Shown in pieces: positions 12,116 to 21,978 of a DNA stretch of 64,000 nt. The position numbers were made by a program, and so were the translations under genes. The stretch lies in contig VCMS01000034.1 in assembly GCA_022539475.1 (NCBI GenBank), forward strand, positions 217,331 through 281,330, in the 5' to 3' direction. This DNA comes from Gracilaria domingensis. Its lineage: Eukaryota > Rhodophyta > Florideophyceae > Gracilariales > Gracilariaceae. The first letter of the stretch is position 1, and each line of letters begins with the position of its first letter. The notes beneath the pieces are model-generated. The model was given only the letters and a program-made list of their open reading frames with translations, searched no databases and was not told where the DNA came from.

Positions 12116-14374
12116 CTAAACAAGCGGTCCCTTCCGCTTTTTCTTCGGTGGTGAATCCAACTCTTTCTCCGCAACTGCACAACGAAGTTCACCATTGGGG
12201 TTTGGCTTAGTTTCATTGTCGATCATGACGGAGTCCTCATGTTTGAGAATCTCAGTCTTTCCTGTTGTTTCCAAATGCCCAACCACTGCGTGTTCTTCTT
12301 TACGAGTATGATCTCGGTTTTGCGGCTCCTCCTCACTATCTTCGATCTCAATAATCTCGGGATCATGACCATGGGAAAGCTCTGTCTTGGCTTCACTCTC
12401 TTCAGTTCTCCGCACACGTACACCTGCAAGTGAGGCAGGAACCTCGTTCTTCTTCAACAAGGCTACTTCAATTCGGTCCAAATTCAACATGACATCCTCA
12501 TTACCAATAGTCACGTACGCGTTCACTGCGTAGCTTGAATGTCGATGAATTTCTTGCAATGCGCCATTCAACACCAGCTCGTTGATGATTGCTACGCGTG
12601 TATTCACATTGATATCACCCACCGCAGCTTTCTCCCCACGTTTGGCCCTCTTCCGGGATCCTTTGGTAGATTTACCCCAATCGTTGGCAAACTGAAGGAT
12701 CGTGGTCTTTTTCCCAGGATAGAGAAGAACGAATTCATGGATCATCTCGTAGATATCCTTGGCAAGATCTGTGACATCAAAGGACTTCAGCCCGGGTGAC
12801 ATAATCCCTAGCCTTTCGTCGCACAGGTCGCAGCAACGATTACGCTGCATCTCAGAGCGTTGAGGCATCTTCTCACCGAAGGAGTTGAGGATCAACTCAC
12901 GTCTACATAAACTGCCACTACCTAAGCCCCTTGAACAGGCATACTTGTACATCTCGTACATCTTCTGAAGGCGGGCTGAGCCTTTGTCGCCGACAAACGC
13001 ACTCATTCTTGCAAAGTCCCTGGGTTTATGAAGTACTATACATTTTGCAGGACGGCCGTCACGCCCTGCCCGGCCGCTTTCTTGATAGTAGGCTTCGAGA
13101 CTAGACGCCATGGTTGCGTGAATAATAAAGCGGACATGCGGATGATCGATTCCAAGGCCGAACGCTATCGTAGCCACCACAATGTCCAACTGGCCGTTGC
13201 TCCACTGATTGTGGACTTTGGTGCGCACAGATATGTCCAAGTCGGCATGGTAACAAGCGGCGTCAATTCCATGTTCCTCAAGTCCAGCGGCATATTTCTC
13301 CGCATCTTTCCTCGAAAGCACGTAAATGATACCACATTGACGCTGGAACTCTGTTTTGATCCAATGCGCGATGTCTGTGACTACTGCTGCGTCTGTGTCT
13401 TGCTTATGACGCACTTCGTAGAAGAGATTGGGCCTGTTGACGCCACTCCGAAATACGACAGCGTGTTGCATTTCAAGAACGGAAGAAACGTCTTCCACCG
13501 TCCGTGAGTCGCATGTGGCTGAGAGCGCAATTATCGGGGTTGAGGGACATTGTCTTCTGAGTATGCCCAGCTTTCTGTACTCGGGTCGGAAATCATGCCC
13601 CCAAGAGGAGCAACAGTGCGCTTCGTCGATGCAGATTCTAGACAAATGTCCTTTCTCATGGAGCTTCTCCAGACGCGATAGAAGGCGCTTTGAACGAACG
13701 GCTTGTTCTGGCGTGACGAACAGGACCATGGCGCAGACGTCGTCTGGTGTCCATTGAACACCGTCCGCTTTGTTGACGCGAGGATGTTCAGAGGTCTTGT
13801 TAAACGCATGTGACGGCAAGAAGGAATCGTATATTGCTTTTTGTTTGTTTTTGCTCAACTCGGAATGCAAACAATCCGCAACAATGCTTCGCTTCTTAAG
13901 AGCGGCTTTCTGATCCATGGAGAGCGAGATGAGGGGAGAGACGACAAGCGTAAGTCCGCCATCCACGACGGCCGCAAGCTGATAAATAAGACTCTTGCCT
14001 GCGCCCGTGGGCAGAATAGCAAACACGTCGCGCTTCATCAGGGTGCCGTTCAACGCCTCTCGCTGCAAGGGACGGAAAGAAGTAATGCAGAAAACGTTGG
14101 ACATGGCGTGTCGGAGACGCGCGTCCCACGGGCACGACTGGAGCCAATCGAACGCGGCATCGGCACGATGGCGAAGCAGCTTGAGACGGTCGGCCAGCTG
14201 CCTCTCCGCGTGCGCAAGCTGATGCGACAGCTCGGTGAGGCGGCGGTGTGCATCGCTCACCTGCTGCCGCTGCTCCCGCACGCTCTGCGCGAGCTCGGCG
14301 GCGAGCTCATCGCGCTCGAGCAGCGAGTCATCGCGCACGGCGGCCGCGGCGTGCGGCCGACGACGGGCGGACAT
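12116..14374 (-). CDS. RecQ-family ATP-dependent DNA helicase, RECQ1-like
   Basis: A 752-residue 3'-5' DNA helicase for genome maintenance. The N-terminus is a charged coiled coil (about residues 20-75) as in human RECQL. Motifs follow in order: FRPLQREALNG (motif 0), LPTGAGKSLIYQ (Walker A, about 121-128), SPLISLSMDQ, CIDEAHCCSSWGHDFRPEY (DExH, about 251), LSATC, GIIYVLSRKDAE, VATIAFGLGID and YYQESGRAGRDG. After the helicase core comes a RecQ zinc-binding region with CSRG, LCRRE and CCDLCDE cysteines, then a winged-helix-like segment and a charged tail ending in KKKRKGPLV, which may act as a nuclear localisation signal. No HRDC domain is seen, consistent with RECQ1. The start is the ATG at 14372-14374. 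It is divergent to the C2 gene. Confidence 0.92.
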   Translation of the reverse strand: MSARRRPHAAAAVRDDSLLERDELAAELAQSVREQRQQVSDAHRRLTELSHQLAHAERQLADRLKLLRHRADAAFDWLQSCPWDARLRHAMSNVFCITSFRPLQREALNGTLMKRDVFAILPTGAGKSLIYQLAAVVDGGLTLVVSPLISLSMDQKAALKKRSIVADCLHSELSKNKQKAIYDSFLPSHAFNKTSEHPRVNKADGVQWTPDDVCAMVLFVTPEQAVRSKRLLSRLEKLHEKGHLSRICIDEAHCCSSWGHDFRPEYRKLGILRRQCPSTPIIALSATCDSRTVEDVSSVLEMQHAVVFRSGVNRPNLFYEVRHKQDTDAAVVTDIAHWIKTEFQRQCGIIYVLSRKDAEKYAAGLEEHGIDAACYHADLDISVRTKVHNQWSNGQLDIVVATIAFGLGIDHPHVRFIIHATMASSLEAYYQESGRAGRDGRPAKCIVLHKPRDFARMSAFVGDKGSARLQKMYEMYKYACSRGLGSGSLCRRELILNSFGEKMPQRSEMQRNRCCDLCDERLGIMSPGLKSFDVTDLAKDIYEMIHEFVLLYPGKKTTILQFANDWGKSTKGSRKRAKRGEKAAVGDINVNTRVAIINELVLNGALQEIHRHSSYAVNAYVTIGNEDVMLNLDRIEVALLKKNEVPASLAGVRVRRTEESEAKTELSHGHDPEIIEIEDSEEEPQNRDHTRKEEHAVVGHLETTGKTEILKHEDSVMIDNETKPNPNGELRCAVAEKELDSPPKKKRKGPLV

Positions 14375-14901
14375 GCTTCCGGGACGCCATATGACACTGC
14401 TGGACGGGGCGCGCGCGGTGGCCAGCGGATCAAGCGCGCGCGGCTGCGACGCGCGCGCGTCGCGCGAGCGCCGCGCGTCAGACGGCCGTCAGCGCGCCGT
14501 CAGGCGCTGTAAGCGTCTGGGAATGGGCACGCGCTGTGGCACTGGCACCGCCGCGGTGTGTGGCTCGCGCCGACAAATCCGTACGTGGCGGAGCCACGCG
14601 GATCTGCCACTTCGCTCCTCGCTAAGCGCGCGAGTCAACAGCGCGCGCCTTGGTGGAACTGCTGCGACCAAGCTCGCAGCGCATGTACCAAACGTACATA
14701 AGCGGGTCGTAGCCTACGGTTCGTAGCGTCGTGCGCCGCGCCGCCCCGCGCACGCTAAGCGTTGCTCTCGCCCCCGCGCCGCTCGCCGCACAACTGCCTC
14801 ACACGCCTTCTCGCGCCCCCCCACCGCTTCCGTTTCCGCGCCGCGCACGTCGAGGCCCGCTTTTTGGCGCCGCGAGACCCGCGCCGTGCTGCTGCTCTCC
14901 C
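14375..14901. promoter_or_regulatory. Shared GC-rich intergenic region between divergent RecQ and C2 genes
   Basis: 527 bp rich in CGCG and GCGC separate two ATGs pointing outwards, so both promoters must lie here. No TATA box is obvious. The C2 frame stays open upstream of its ATG through GTG at 14731, but that stretch is Pro/Arg-rich and looks like GC-driven open frame. Confidence 0.5.
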
Positions 14902-15903
14902 ATGGGGTTGGACGCGCAGTTTTCGCACGACTCGCTGCTGGACGAGCAGGAGCTCAGTTCGATTCGCCTGCAGTACCCGAAGAGCAGTCGGCTGCTGTTG
15001 GGCACGACGGCCAACCTGCAGCAGCCAGCGTTTCTCAAGGCGTTGGAAACGCGCTACCCGTTGGAGTTGAGCGTGGAATGCCGCCAGCTGCACGCGCCGT
15101 CGCGGCTGCTTCCGTTTCGGCAGCTTCGTCCGTTCGCGGTGTTCCTGTACAGCGAGGGGCCCAACGCGCCCTGGGAGCTTATTGGGCGCACGGAGACTGT
15201 GCTGTACGACGAGTATCCTCGCTTCGTGACCAAGCTCAAGGTGTGCTGCGCCACCGAACGGGACCGCCAAAAGGTACTGCGCGTGGAGCTGTTTGACAGG
15301 CGGAACCGCAGCGAGCACATCGAAGACCAGGCGTTCATCGGCGCTGCACAATGCACGCTGGAGGACATCATCGCCGAGCCTTTGCTGAGAAAGGAGATGC
15401 AAATGTCGGAGTCGAGGGTGATGCGGCCGGGGCGCGTGATCGTCTGCGCCGACGCGATCCGCGCGAGCGAGCGATCGACGCGACTGGTGCTAAATCTGGA
15501 TATGGCGTCTGGCACCAAGAAAAACCACCGCGTGTTCTACGTGCTGTCTAGACAGCTGCAATCTGGCGATTATACGCCCGTGTACCGCTCAGAGGTTCTG
15601 GGACGCGAGCAGAAGCGATTCGAAGGTATGACACGCGACCTGACAGCCGTGACAGCCGGCGTGGACGATAAGCTATTACGGCTGGAGCTGTACCAGTTCA
15701 GCGCGCGTGGCGCGCACGTGCGGCTGGGCTTCGTGAAGACCAGCATCGAGAAGCTGAAGAGCACGGAGCGGCACCAGCGGCTGCTGTGGTGGCCGAGCGC
15801 GCTGGGCGACGGCGACAGCGTCATCGAGGTGGGGCGCATCGTGCTCATCGAGTCGGTGGTGAGTTCGGTGCTGCTGCAGTTCCGGCTGCGGGTGACGCAG
15901 TGA
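14902..15903 (+). CDS. Copine-like protein with two C2 domains and no vWA domain
   Basis: 333 residues from the ATG at 14902. Residues of about 45-165 and 185-315 resemble the first and second C2 domains of copines (LELSVECRQL, GRTETVLYDEYPRFVTKLKV, FIGAAQCTLEDI; then LVLNLDM, YRSEVL, LRLELYQ, LGFVKTS). Copines bind membrane phospholipids in response to calcium and carry a C-terminal vWA domain. Here the protein stops after the second C2, and the usual Asp residues of the first calcium loop are not seen, so calcium-independent membrane or protein binding is more likely. No vWA-coding frame follows downstream. Specific function unknown. Confidence 0.65.
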   Translation: MGLDAQFSHDSLLDEQELSSIRLQYPKSSRLLLGTTANLQQPAFLKALETRYPLELSVECRQLHAPSRLLPFRQLRPFAVFLYSEGPNAPWELIGRTETVLYDEYPRFVTKLKVCCATERDRQKVLRVELFDRRNRSEHIEDQAFIGAAQCTLEDIIAEPLLRKEMQMSESRVMRPGRVIVCADAIRASERSTRLVLNLDMASGTKKNHRVFYVLSRQLQSGDYTPVYRSEVLGREQKRFEGMTRDLTAVTAGVDDKLLRLELYQFSARGAHVRLGFVKTSIEKLKSTERHQRLLWWPSALGDGDSVIEVGRIVLIESVVSSVLLQFRLRVTQ

Positions 15904-16783
15904 TGAGTGGGCGCCAGCCACACGGCTGCGCGCCGTTTGTTGATGAGCGCTTTTTTTCTTATTTTCTGTCATCGCTTCATGACTTGTGTGCCTTACAGCG
16001 CGCACCCTTTTTTTCGCTTGTTTTTTCGAATCTGCGTTTGTTGTGCTTACGTCAGAAGGCGTGCTTGACGAGCTGTCGCCACACCCCAGCGCCGCGCTGA
16101 CGTAACGGCGCTTCTTGCGCGATGCCAGCCCGCGTGCTTGAATTGAGCGTTGTTGCTTACCGCTTCACGTCACTTACATTCGTACACCAGTACGTGTAGG
16201 CCTTGCTTGCTTTCGGGTGTCAACTGCTGCCACCGTTTGGCCAGAGCAAGACAAACTGCATGCGCAACTCCACGAGAGAAACTCCGTCCCCCGCCCTTCT
16301 TCCGCGCTCATTCCACACTCCGAGTTTGGTCGTGCGCTGATTTCGAGCCTCTTTTAAGATATCAGATTTCGGTATGAGTTCACCACAGATTCGTGCGTAT
16401 TTCGGAGGCCACACGGGCCAGCTCCAGTGGAACAGCCACAGCCCGCCAGAGGCGACGCGTACCAGTCTCACGATCATCCAAAACTGTAAGACAGGTGTCC
16501 TATGTGGACAGCTTGCGCAGATCGCCCATCTGGACACATGTGCTATGCTCATTACGGCGCCACGCTCCGACAAGCTCCAACCTGACGTGCCCCCTCCACA
16601 CCCTGAGCGCAGAGTTCCGCGCGCGCATTGCTGGCGCTTATCTCAACCCCACATCGTTCGTCGTATAAAATGTGCGAAAGGCCACTCCGCCCCCATCGTC
16701 GTCCCCAACGCCGTCGAAGCCACCCTTCGGCCGCCTTTCTCCGTCGAAGCCACCCCTTCCCCGTCCTCACTCACAACACCACC
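15904..16783. other. Intergenic region upstream of the CYSTM gene
   Basis: No gene recognised. It begins with the T-rich 3' flank of the C2 gene and ends with the promoter and 5' UTR of the CYSTM gene. Short frames at 16374-16787 run into the CYSTM start and show no domain. Confidence 0.5.
16664..16670 (+). promoter_or_regulatory. TATA box of the CYSTM gene
   Basis: TATAAAA lies 120 bp upstream of the ATG at 16784, leaving room for a 5' UTR of about 90 nt. Inferred from motif and position only. Confidence 0.5.
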
Positions 16784-17238
16784 ATGACCGTAAGTGCCGT
16801 CAACGCGACCTGGCCTCCCCCGCACTCCCGCGCCCACAGTTTCTCTATGAAAAGCTAACCGAACGATTTTTCTCCCTAACCGAAACACGCGCGAAGCAGG
16901 CTGATAACGTGCCGCCGCCACAGCCGCCCTACTCGCCTTACTCGCCGGATGCTTCCGCCCCACCGCCACCGCCCCCGCCCGCGCCTGGTGGCTATCCCGG
17001 CGCCCCGCAGGGTTACGCTCCGTATCCGCCTCAGCAGCAGCCCGTGTACCCCGACTATCCGCCAGGAACCTATCAGCCGGGCGTACAACCGCCACCGCCA
17101 GCGTACATGAATCAGACTTATCAGACGCCGCCGCCGCCTTCGGATCAGAATCAGAAGCCCGGTGGTGGTGGCGGCGGTGGACTTGGCTTGTTGGCGGCTT
17201 GCTTGAGTTGTTACATCTGCTGTGATATTCTTACCTAA
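16784..17238 (+). CDS. CYSTM (cysteine-rich transmembrane module) protein, one intron
   Basis: Proposed structure: exon 1 at 16784-16789 encodes only Met-Thr; the intron at 16790-16899 starts GTAAGT, has CTAAC at 16876-16880 and ends CAG; exon 2 is 16900-17238. The product has 114 residues. It is a Pro/Tyr/Gln-rich region (repeated YPP, PPPP and QPG motifs), then a Gly run, then the C-terminal module GLGLLAACLSCYICCDILT with four closely spaced Cys residues in a hydrophobic segment. This is the typical tail-anchored CYSTM layout, a family linked to stress tolerance in plants and yeast. Without splicing, the frame would read through from 16672 with a poorly conserved-looking basic start, so the spliced model is preferred. 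The partner or exact function is unknown. Confidence 0.75.
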
Positions 17239-18230
17239 TCTTCTTTGCTTGCTGCTCAACGGGTTTCATTCCCTTTGACTGTTGTTATGTAACTGTTTGT
17301 TTGTTTGATTCTTTGTTGTTGTTGGCCTTGTTTCATGGCGATGTTTTCGTGTTTTATTTTGAATGTTGCGCTTCGTTCTCGACGTTGTAACTCTCTTGTT
17401 TTTGTCTTTTGTCCTCTGTACGAGTGAAGCGTAACGCTCGTATAAAGACTTAAATAACTCACTCCTTTAACCAGTCTCGCTAATCATGTGCATCAAACAC
17501 CTATCAAACCTGCTTCACAACTTATTACGCTTGACCGTTTGCTCAACCCGTTTCGGACTAAACATATTTGCACCGACTCTAACCCATCTCAATGTTTTCA
17601 TACGCTTCGTTTTAGGCATTTCTTTTGCCATTTGTCGCATATCGCCTCACGATATTCGTGGGGCCCTCAAGACGAAAACACATCATCAGCTTCCTCCTGT
17701 TCTGCTTCGAACATTTGGGATATGCTGTAATCTCTTTAACCTAGTTCACACTCTCAACGTGCTTCATCTCCCTACGAACTCATATCATTTGGGCCAAATC
17801 TCAACCGTTGTCGAATCTACTACAAATCTGTTTTTGACTCATTACTTGCCCGTCTCTCGCATCGTATCGTCCCGAAACGGACAATCTGAACACCCTGGGA
17901 AACGAATCTCTACCACAGCGCTGTAAGATGAACGTATGCAGTGTCGCTGCCGTTTCGTCATTGTACATGGCCTTCTATACATCTCCATTTCCTCCTAAGT
18001 GTTCCATGTTCAATCCGCAGCCATTCTTCTCTCCCATTCAGACAAAAGGGTGAACCATTTTTGTGTACCAGTATCTACAAGATTCTTGTGCTGATACGAC
18101 AAGAGAATCCTAGTGATATGGACTTTCGCACGGGTCGTAAGAGTCATACCTATGACAGCCGCATACAAGTGTTTTGCCGAATGCAGATGTCTGGCCATTG
18201 TTGACCGCATGAGTCACGCCCTTGTGGACA
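17239..18230. other. Intergenic, no confident gene
   Basis: T-rich 3' flank of the CYSTM gene, then a TATAAA at about 17440 and an ATG frame at 17486-17926 (146 codons). The predicted peptide has no recognisable domain and a composition (Leu, Thr, His, Ser) that could arise by chance. The rest is the 3' flank of the agmatine deiminase gene. Confidence 0.35.
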
Positions 18231-19406
18231 TCACGATGCTTGTTCCCTTTTGTCATCAATGGCCTTCACTGGAATGGTTGCAGTCATGCAATGAAAACCT
18301 CCTCCACCGAGCACAATCTCTCTCGCATTCACCATGACAATACTCTGGCCCGTTTCTGCAAACGCCATTTCCAATTCTGCTCGCGCCCTATTATCAGCCT
18401 GTACGTCACCAAAGGCAGGTGCGAAAACAGCTTCGTCAGTAATCACCACGTTTACATAACTCGCACAGAGTCGCTCTCCTTCGCAGCGTGCCTTCGCAAT
18501 CGAAGGCGAAACATTCTGCACGCCGTTTGCCTCTATTCTGGACCTCGTTAGCGTCGGTGGCGCAGTCACTTTGTGAATTACAAGCGCATTGCCCGCTGCA
18601 TCTGTGCTATTCTCAAGTACTTGGAGCGCAAGTTTGCTTCGTCGATACTGGTCGGGGAATATGGTTTGGTCGGCCCAAAGCAGTAGTACGTGTCCCGGCC
18701 TGATGAAGATGGCCATGTTGTCTACATGGCCATCCGTGTCGGTGTCATACGCGGCTCCAAATGGCAACCAGATAACTTTTTGAGCTCCAAGTTTTATGCG
18801 TAGTGTACGCTCAATGTCCTGCTTCGTTAACTGTGGATTTCGGTTCGCGTTTAGAAGACATTCTCTGGTGACCAAGAGGGTTCCTTGGCCATCTGAAGAA
18901 ATCGATCCCCCTTCCAGTACCATGTTGACATGACGTGCTTCAATGTCAAACCGATGACATAAAAGGGCCGCGACTTCACTGTCCTTGCTGCAATCTTTGT
19001 AGCACCCGCCGTTCGCACCGCCCCAGGCATTAAACCTGAAGCAAACTCCTGTCGCATCTAATCTCGAGTCCGATAAATTTCTGTCAACCACCAGGAAGGG
19101 GCCGGTGTCTCGTATCCAACAATCGTTCATGGGGATGTATTCTACGGAAAAACGGCCACTTTGAAGGCACATTACAGGCCATTTCTTGCTATATAGGTCA
19201 CGGATGTCTTTGTGATGATTCCCTTCTCCAACAATGATAGAAACGTGAATATCGCACGTGTTTGATAAAACAGCCTGTATGAAATGTACTATGGCATCGC
19301 GGGCCGGAGCGCCGTTCAGTCGCCATGTATCTTGTCTCTGGGGCCACCCGACCAGAATGTGGCGTGGTTGAGCCCAGTCTGATATCAAACGCCCCTGACG
19401 CAACAT
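18231..19406 (-). CDS. Agmatine deiminase (agmatine iminohydrolase)
   Basis: 391 residues from the ATG at 19404-19406; an upstream in-frame TAG lies just beyond, and the intervening start would be TTG. The enzyme hydrolyses agmatine to N-carbamoylputrescine and ammonia in the arginine-decarboxylase route to putrescine. Family motifs are clear: VGWPQR near the start, PMNDCWIRDTGP, FNAWGG, EGGSISSDGQGTLLVT, LNANRNP, DTDGHVDN, and the nucleophile Cys in LGGGGFHCMT at about residue 373. The Asp, Glu and His residues of the guanidine-modifying superfamily are retained, so it should be active. The enzyme is common in plants, algae and bacteria and absent from animals and most fungi. Confidence 0.93.
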   Translation of the reverse strand: MLRQGRLISDWAQPRHILVGWPQRQDTWRLNGAPARDAIVHFIQAVLSNTCDIHVSIIVGEGNHHKDIRDLYSKKWPVMCLQSGRFSVEYIPMNDCWIRDTGPFLVVDRNLSDSRLDATGVCFRFNAWGGANGGCYKDCSKDSEVAALLCHRFDIEARHVNMVLEGGSISSDGQGTLLVTRECLLNANRNPQLTKQDIERTLRIKLGAQKVIWLPFGAAYDTDTDGHVDNMAIFIRPGHVLLLWADQTIFPDQYRRSKLALQVLENSTDAAGNALVIHKVTAPPTLTRSRIEANGVQNVSPSIAKARCEGERLCASYVNVVITDEAVFAPAFGDVQADNRARAELEMAFAETGQSIVMVNAREIVLGGGGFHCMTATIPVKAIDDKREQAS

Positions 19407-20167
19407 CTTCAGAAGGGTGCTGTCAGGGGCTTTTGGCGTGTGCAATGTCTAAGCCAGATGACCTGGCGGATATGAACTTGCCTTCCGTGGTTACCCAAAT
19501 GCAACACGGTTGCATATTCGCTCCTGGCTTGAAGTCCAGGCGCGCATCCATGGACCAAGATATGTATCGTGAGTTTTTGTCGATAGGTGACACGGTGGCC
19601 TTGATGGTCTTTGCACGATGGATGACTGGTGCTCTTTCTTTGTGTCATCAGCCCTGGAGAATTGGACCACGCTTGTCGGCCGTATTCCGTCACAACGTGA
19701 AACGAATGGTTCCTCAGGCATTTCTGAGAAAATAGTGAAATATTTGAACCTTTTACTGCAAGTTGGCCCCACTTTATTCCAAATCAAAGCTCATCGCGAA
19801 AACTTGAATATGATATTCTCTTGACGCCCTTTCTATCTGTATACATCCTGGCCAGCCGCCGTGCTATATACATGATCGCTCTCGAGCTATATGAAGAACA
19901 CTGACGTTCTCTCCCTATTCTCGATTTTGTACTTTTTCGCACCGTGGGGTGCAATCGAGGTCTGAACTTTAAGAGCAGGCTGAACTAACGGTTTGAGGGC
20001 CCATCTCGCATTGGTAATCAGACCTGGGCCGTCGTTGCAGCTCGCAAGGTGTCATCGAAAAGGGGAGTTTAAAAACGATACCAGGGTTCGGCTCGAGACG
20101 AGTTGGCTGGTATGCTCGGGTAGGACGTGCGTTACCCTTGTGTGTTTTGGTCGTCTCATGAGTTAAC
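19407..20167. promoter_or_regulatory. Region between divergent agmatine deiminase and DEAD-box genes
   Basis: Holds both promoters. TATATA-like sequences occur near 19863. No gene with a recognisable domain; short frames are shadows or chance. Confidence 0.4.
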
Positions 20168-21949
20168 ATGAAGAGGGCGCGACCGGCGCCATCCATGTTC
20201 GGGAATGATTCAGATTCCGACCATGCCACTCGAAGACCATTGTCTCGTTTCAGACCTTTGGCGGTCGTCGCTGACCATGCCAAAGAACCCTGCGAAGATT
20301 CTAGGAACGAAGATGTGGCAGGCAAATTTCAAGATGAAGATACTCTCGACGCGTTCATGAGCAGTTTGCAGAAAGTCGAAGCGTCCCACGCAAAACCAAA
20401 GAAAGACGACACTCAAATTGCAAAAGGTGACAGCGATAGCGATGATGCCGTCGAGTGCCGCGCTCTCAAGCTGCATGGAAATCCCCGTGAGCCAGGGAAA
20501 GAATACGCCAACGAAAACGGGGAAGATCATGCTCGGGACCTGAAGCTCCAGCCTGTAGACTACAAAAGTATCCAGCTCTCGAAAGTGATGTGGTCCATGT
20601 ACAAACCTCTGCCACGTCTGCATCTTTCGCACGAACAACTGAAGGAACGACTGCGGCACTTGGGCGCAATCCTGTACAATGGAACATTTTTCCCGTTGAC
20701 GTCGTTTGACGATCTTGCGCTCGAGCTGCCCAAAAACGTGCTCTCAGCGCTGCTCAACGCGTTTACTTCACCAACACCCATTCAGATGTTGGCCATTCCT
20801 GCCGCACTCGCTGGACGGGACATTACTGGCGTGGCGAAGACAGGGAGCGGGAAGACGGTGGCGTATGGCATTCCGCTGTTGTCGCACGTGGCTCGTCAAG
20901 CAGGCGGCTCCTCACGCGGCGCCGGTCCCGTTGCGCTGGTGTTGTCACCGACGAGAGAACTGGCGACGCAGATCACAGGCGTGCTTCGGCGCTTTGATGC
21001 TCGTGCTGGTGTGCTGTGCGTGGTGGGCGGCCACGCCAAGTATGAACAGTTCAAACGCATCCGCGACTCGGGCGCAGAGGTGATTGTTGCGACGCCGGGC
21101 CGGCTGATTGACATGCTCAAGATGCGTGCGTGTGGGATGAAGAGGTGTTCGTTTGTTGTGGTGGATGAGGCGGACCGAATGTTTGACTTGGGCTTCACCG
21201 ATCAGGTGCGTGCTGTACTGTCGCAGATACGGCCAGATGCGCAGCGTTTGCTGTTTTCGGCCACGTTCCCAAAGGTGGTGAGAGGGTTTGCGGAGGAGAT
21301 TCTCAACAATGCGGTGCGGGTGGTGGTCAAGGGCTCGGGCGGCGATTCGATGGTGAACGAGAATGTGACGGAGAAGTATCGCTCTTTCAGCAATGAGCGG
21401 GAGAGAATGGTGTGGTTGGTGAATGCGGTGGCAAAGATGCGCGAAGAGGGGCTGGTGATGGTGTTTTGCGGCACTCGAGGCGATGCGGCGGCGGTTGCCA
21501 ACGGGATACGAATCAAGGGCATCGCGACCGCGTGCATTCACGGCGAGACGGAGGCGGCGGACCGCGAGGACTTGCTGAAAATGTTTCGCGACGGCGAACT
21601 GCCGCTGCTGGTGACGACTGACCTGTCGGCGCGTGGACTGGACATTGAGGACGTGCGAAACGTTGTGAACTACGGAAGCGCCAAGAGCTGGGATTGGCAT
21701 GTGCACCGCGTGGGACGAACGGGGCGCGCGGGAAGAACGGGCACTTGTTGGACTCTGATTGTGAAGGGCAGCAAGACGGACAGCGAGTTTGTGTGCGACG
21801 CGCTGAAAGCGTATCGTCGGCGCGGTGGGGAGCTGCCTGATGGACTCGACGATATTGTTGCATCTGGGTGGGAAATGAGTGAGCGCTCGCGCGGACGCGC
21901 GAGGAGGAGAAGAGGACGGGTAGCAGGGGTAGAAAAACAAGACAAGTAA
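20168..21949 (+). CDS. DEAD-box ATP-dependent RNA helicase, DDX42/Prp5-like
   Basis: 593 residues from the ATG at 20168. The acidic N-terminus has the DEDTLDAFMSSL motif found in the DDX42/DDX46 group. The helicase core follows with Q-motif FTSPTPIQ, AKTGSGKT (about 223-230), PTRELA, TPGRLID, VDEADRMFD (about 333), SAT, a VTEK segment, TTDLSARGLD and HRVGRTGRAG (about 513). The C-terminus is Arg-rich. DDX42 and Prp5 act at the U2 snRNP during spliceosome assembly; a splicing role is inferred from family resemblance, with DDX42 the nearer match. Its stop is 29 bp from the stop of the convergent glycosyltransferase gene. Confidence 0.88.
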   Translation: MKRARPAPSMFGNDSDSDHATRRPLSRFRPLAVVADHAKEPCEDSRNEDVAGKFQDEDTLDAFMSSLQKVEASHAKPKKDDTQIAKGDSDSDDAVECRALKLHGNPREPGKEYANENGEDHARDLKLQPVDYKSIQLSKVMWSMYKPLPRLHLSHEQLKERLRHLGAILYNGTFFPLTSFDDLALELPKNVLSALLNAFTSPTPIQMLAIPAALAGRDITGVAKTGSGKTVAYGIPLLSHVARQAGGSSRGAGPVALVLSPTRELATQITGVLRRFDARAGVLCVVGGHAKYEQFKRIRDSGAEVIVATPGRLIDMLKMRACGMKRCSFVVVDEADRMFDLGFTDQVRAVLSQIRPDAQRLLFSATFPKVVRGFAEEILNNAVRVVVKGSGGDSMVNENVTEKYRSFSNERERMVWLVNAVAKMREEGLVMVFCGTRGDAAAVANGIRIKGIATACIHGETEAADREDLLKMFRDGELPLLVTTDLSARGLDIEDVRNVVNYGSAKSWDWHVHRVGRTGRAGRTGTCWTLIVKGSKTDSEFVCDALKAYRRRGGELPDGLDDIVASGWEMSERSRGRARRRRGRVAGVEKQDK

Positions 21950-21978
21950 AAGTTTTTTTTGTTTTTGTTTTTGTTGGG

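Noticed and set aside
17486-17926. 146-codon ATG frame after a TATAAA
   Set aside because: No domain, low-complexity composition; kept only as a note in the intergenic entry.
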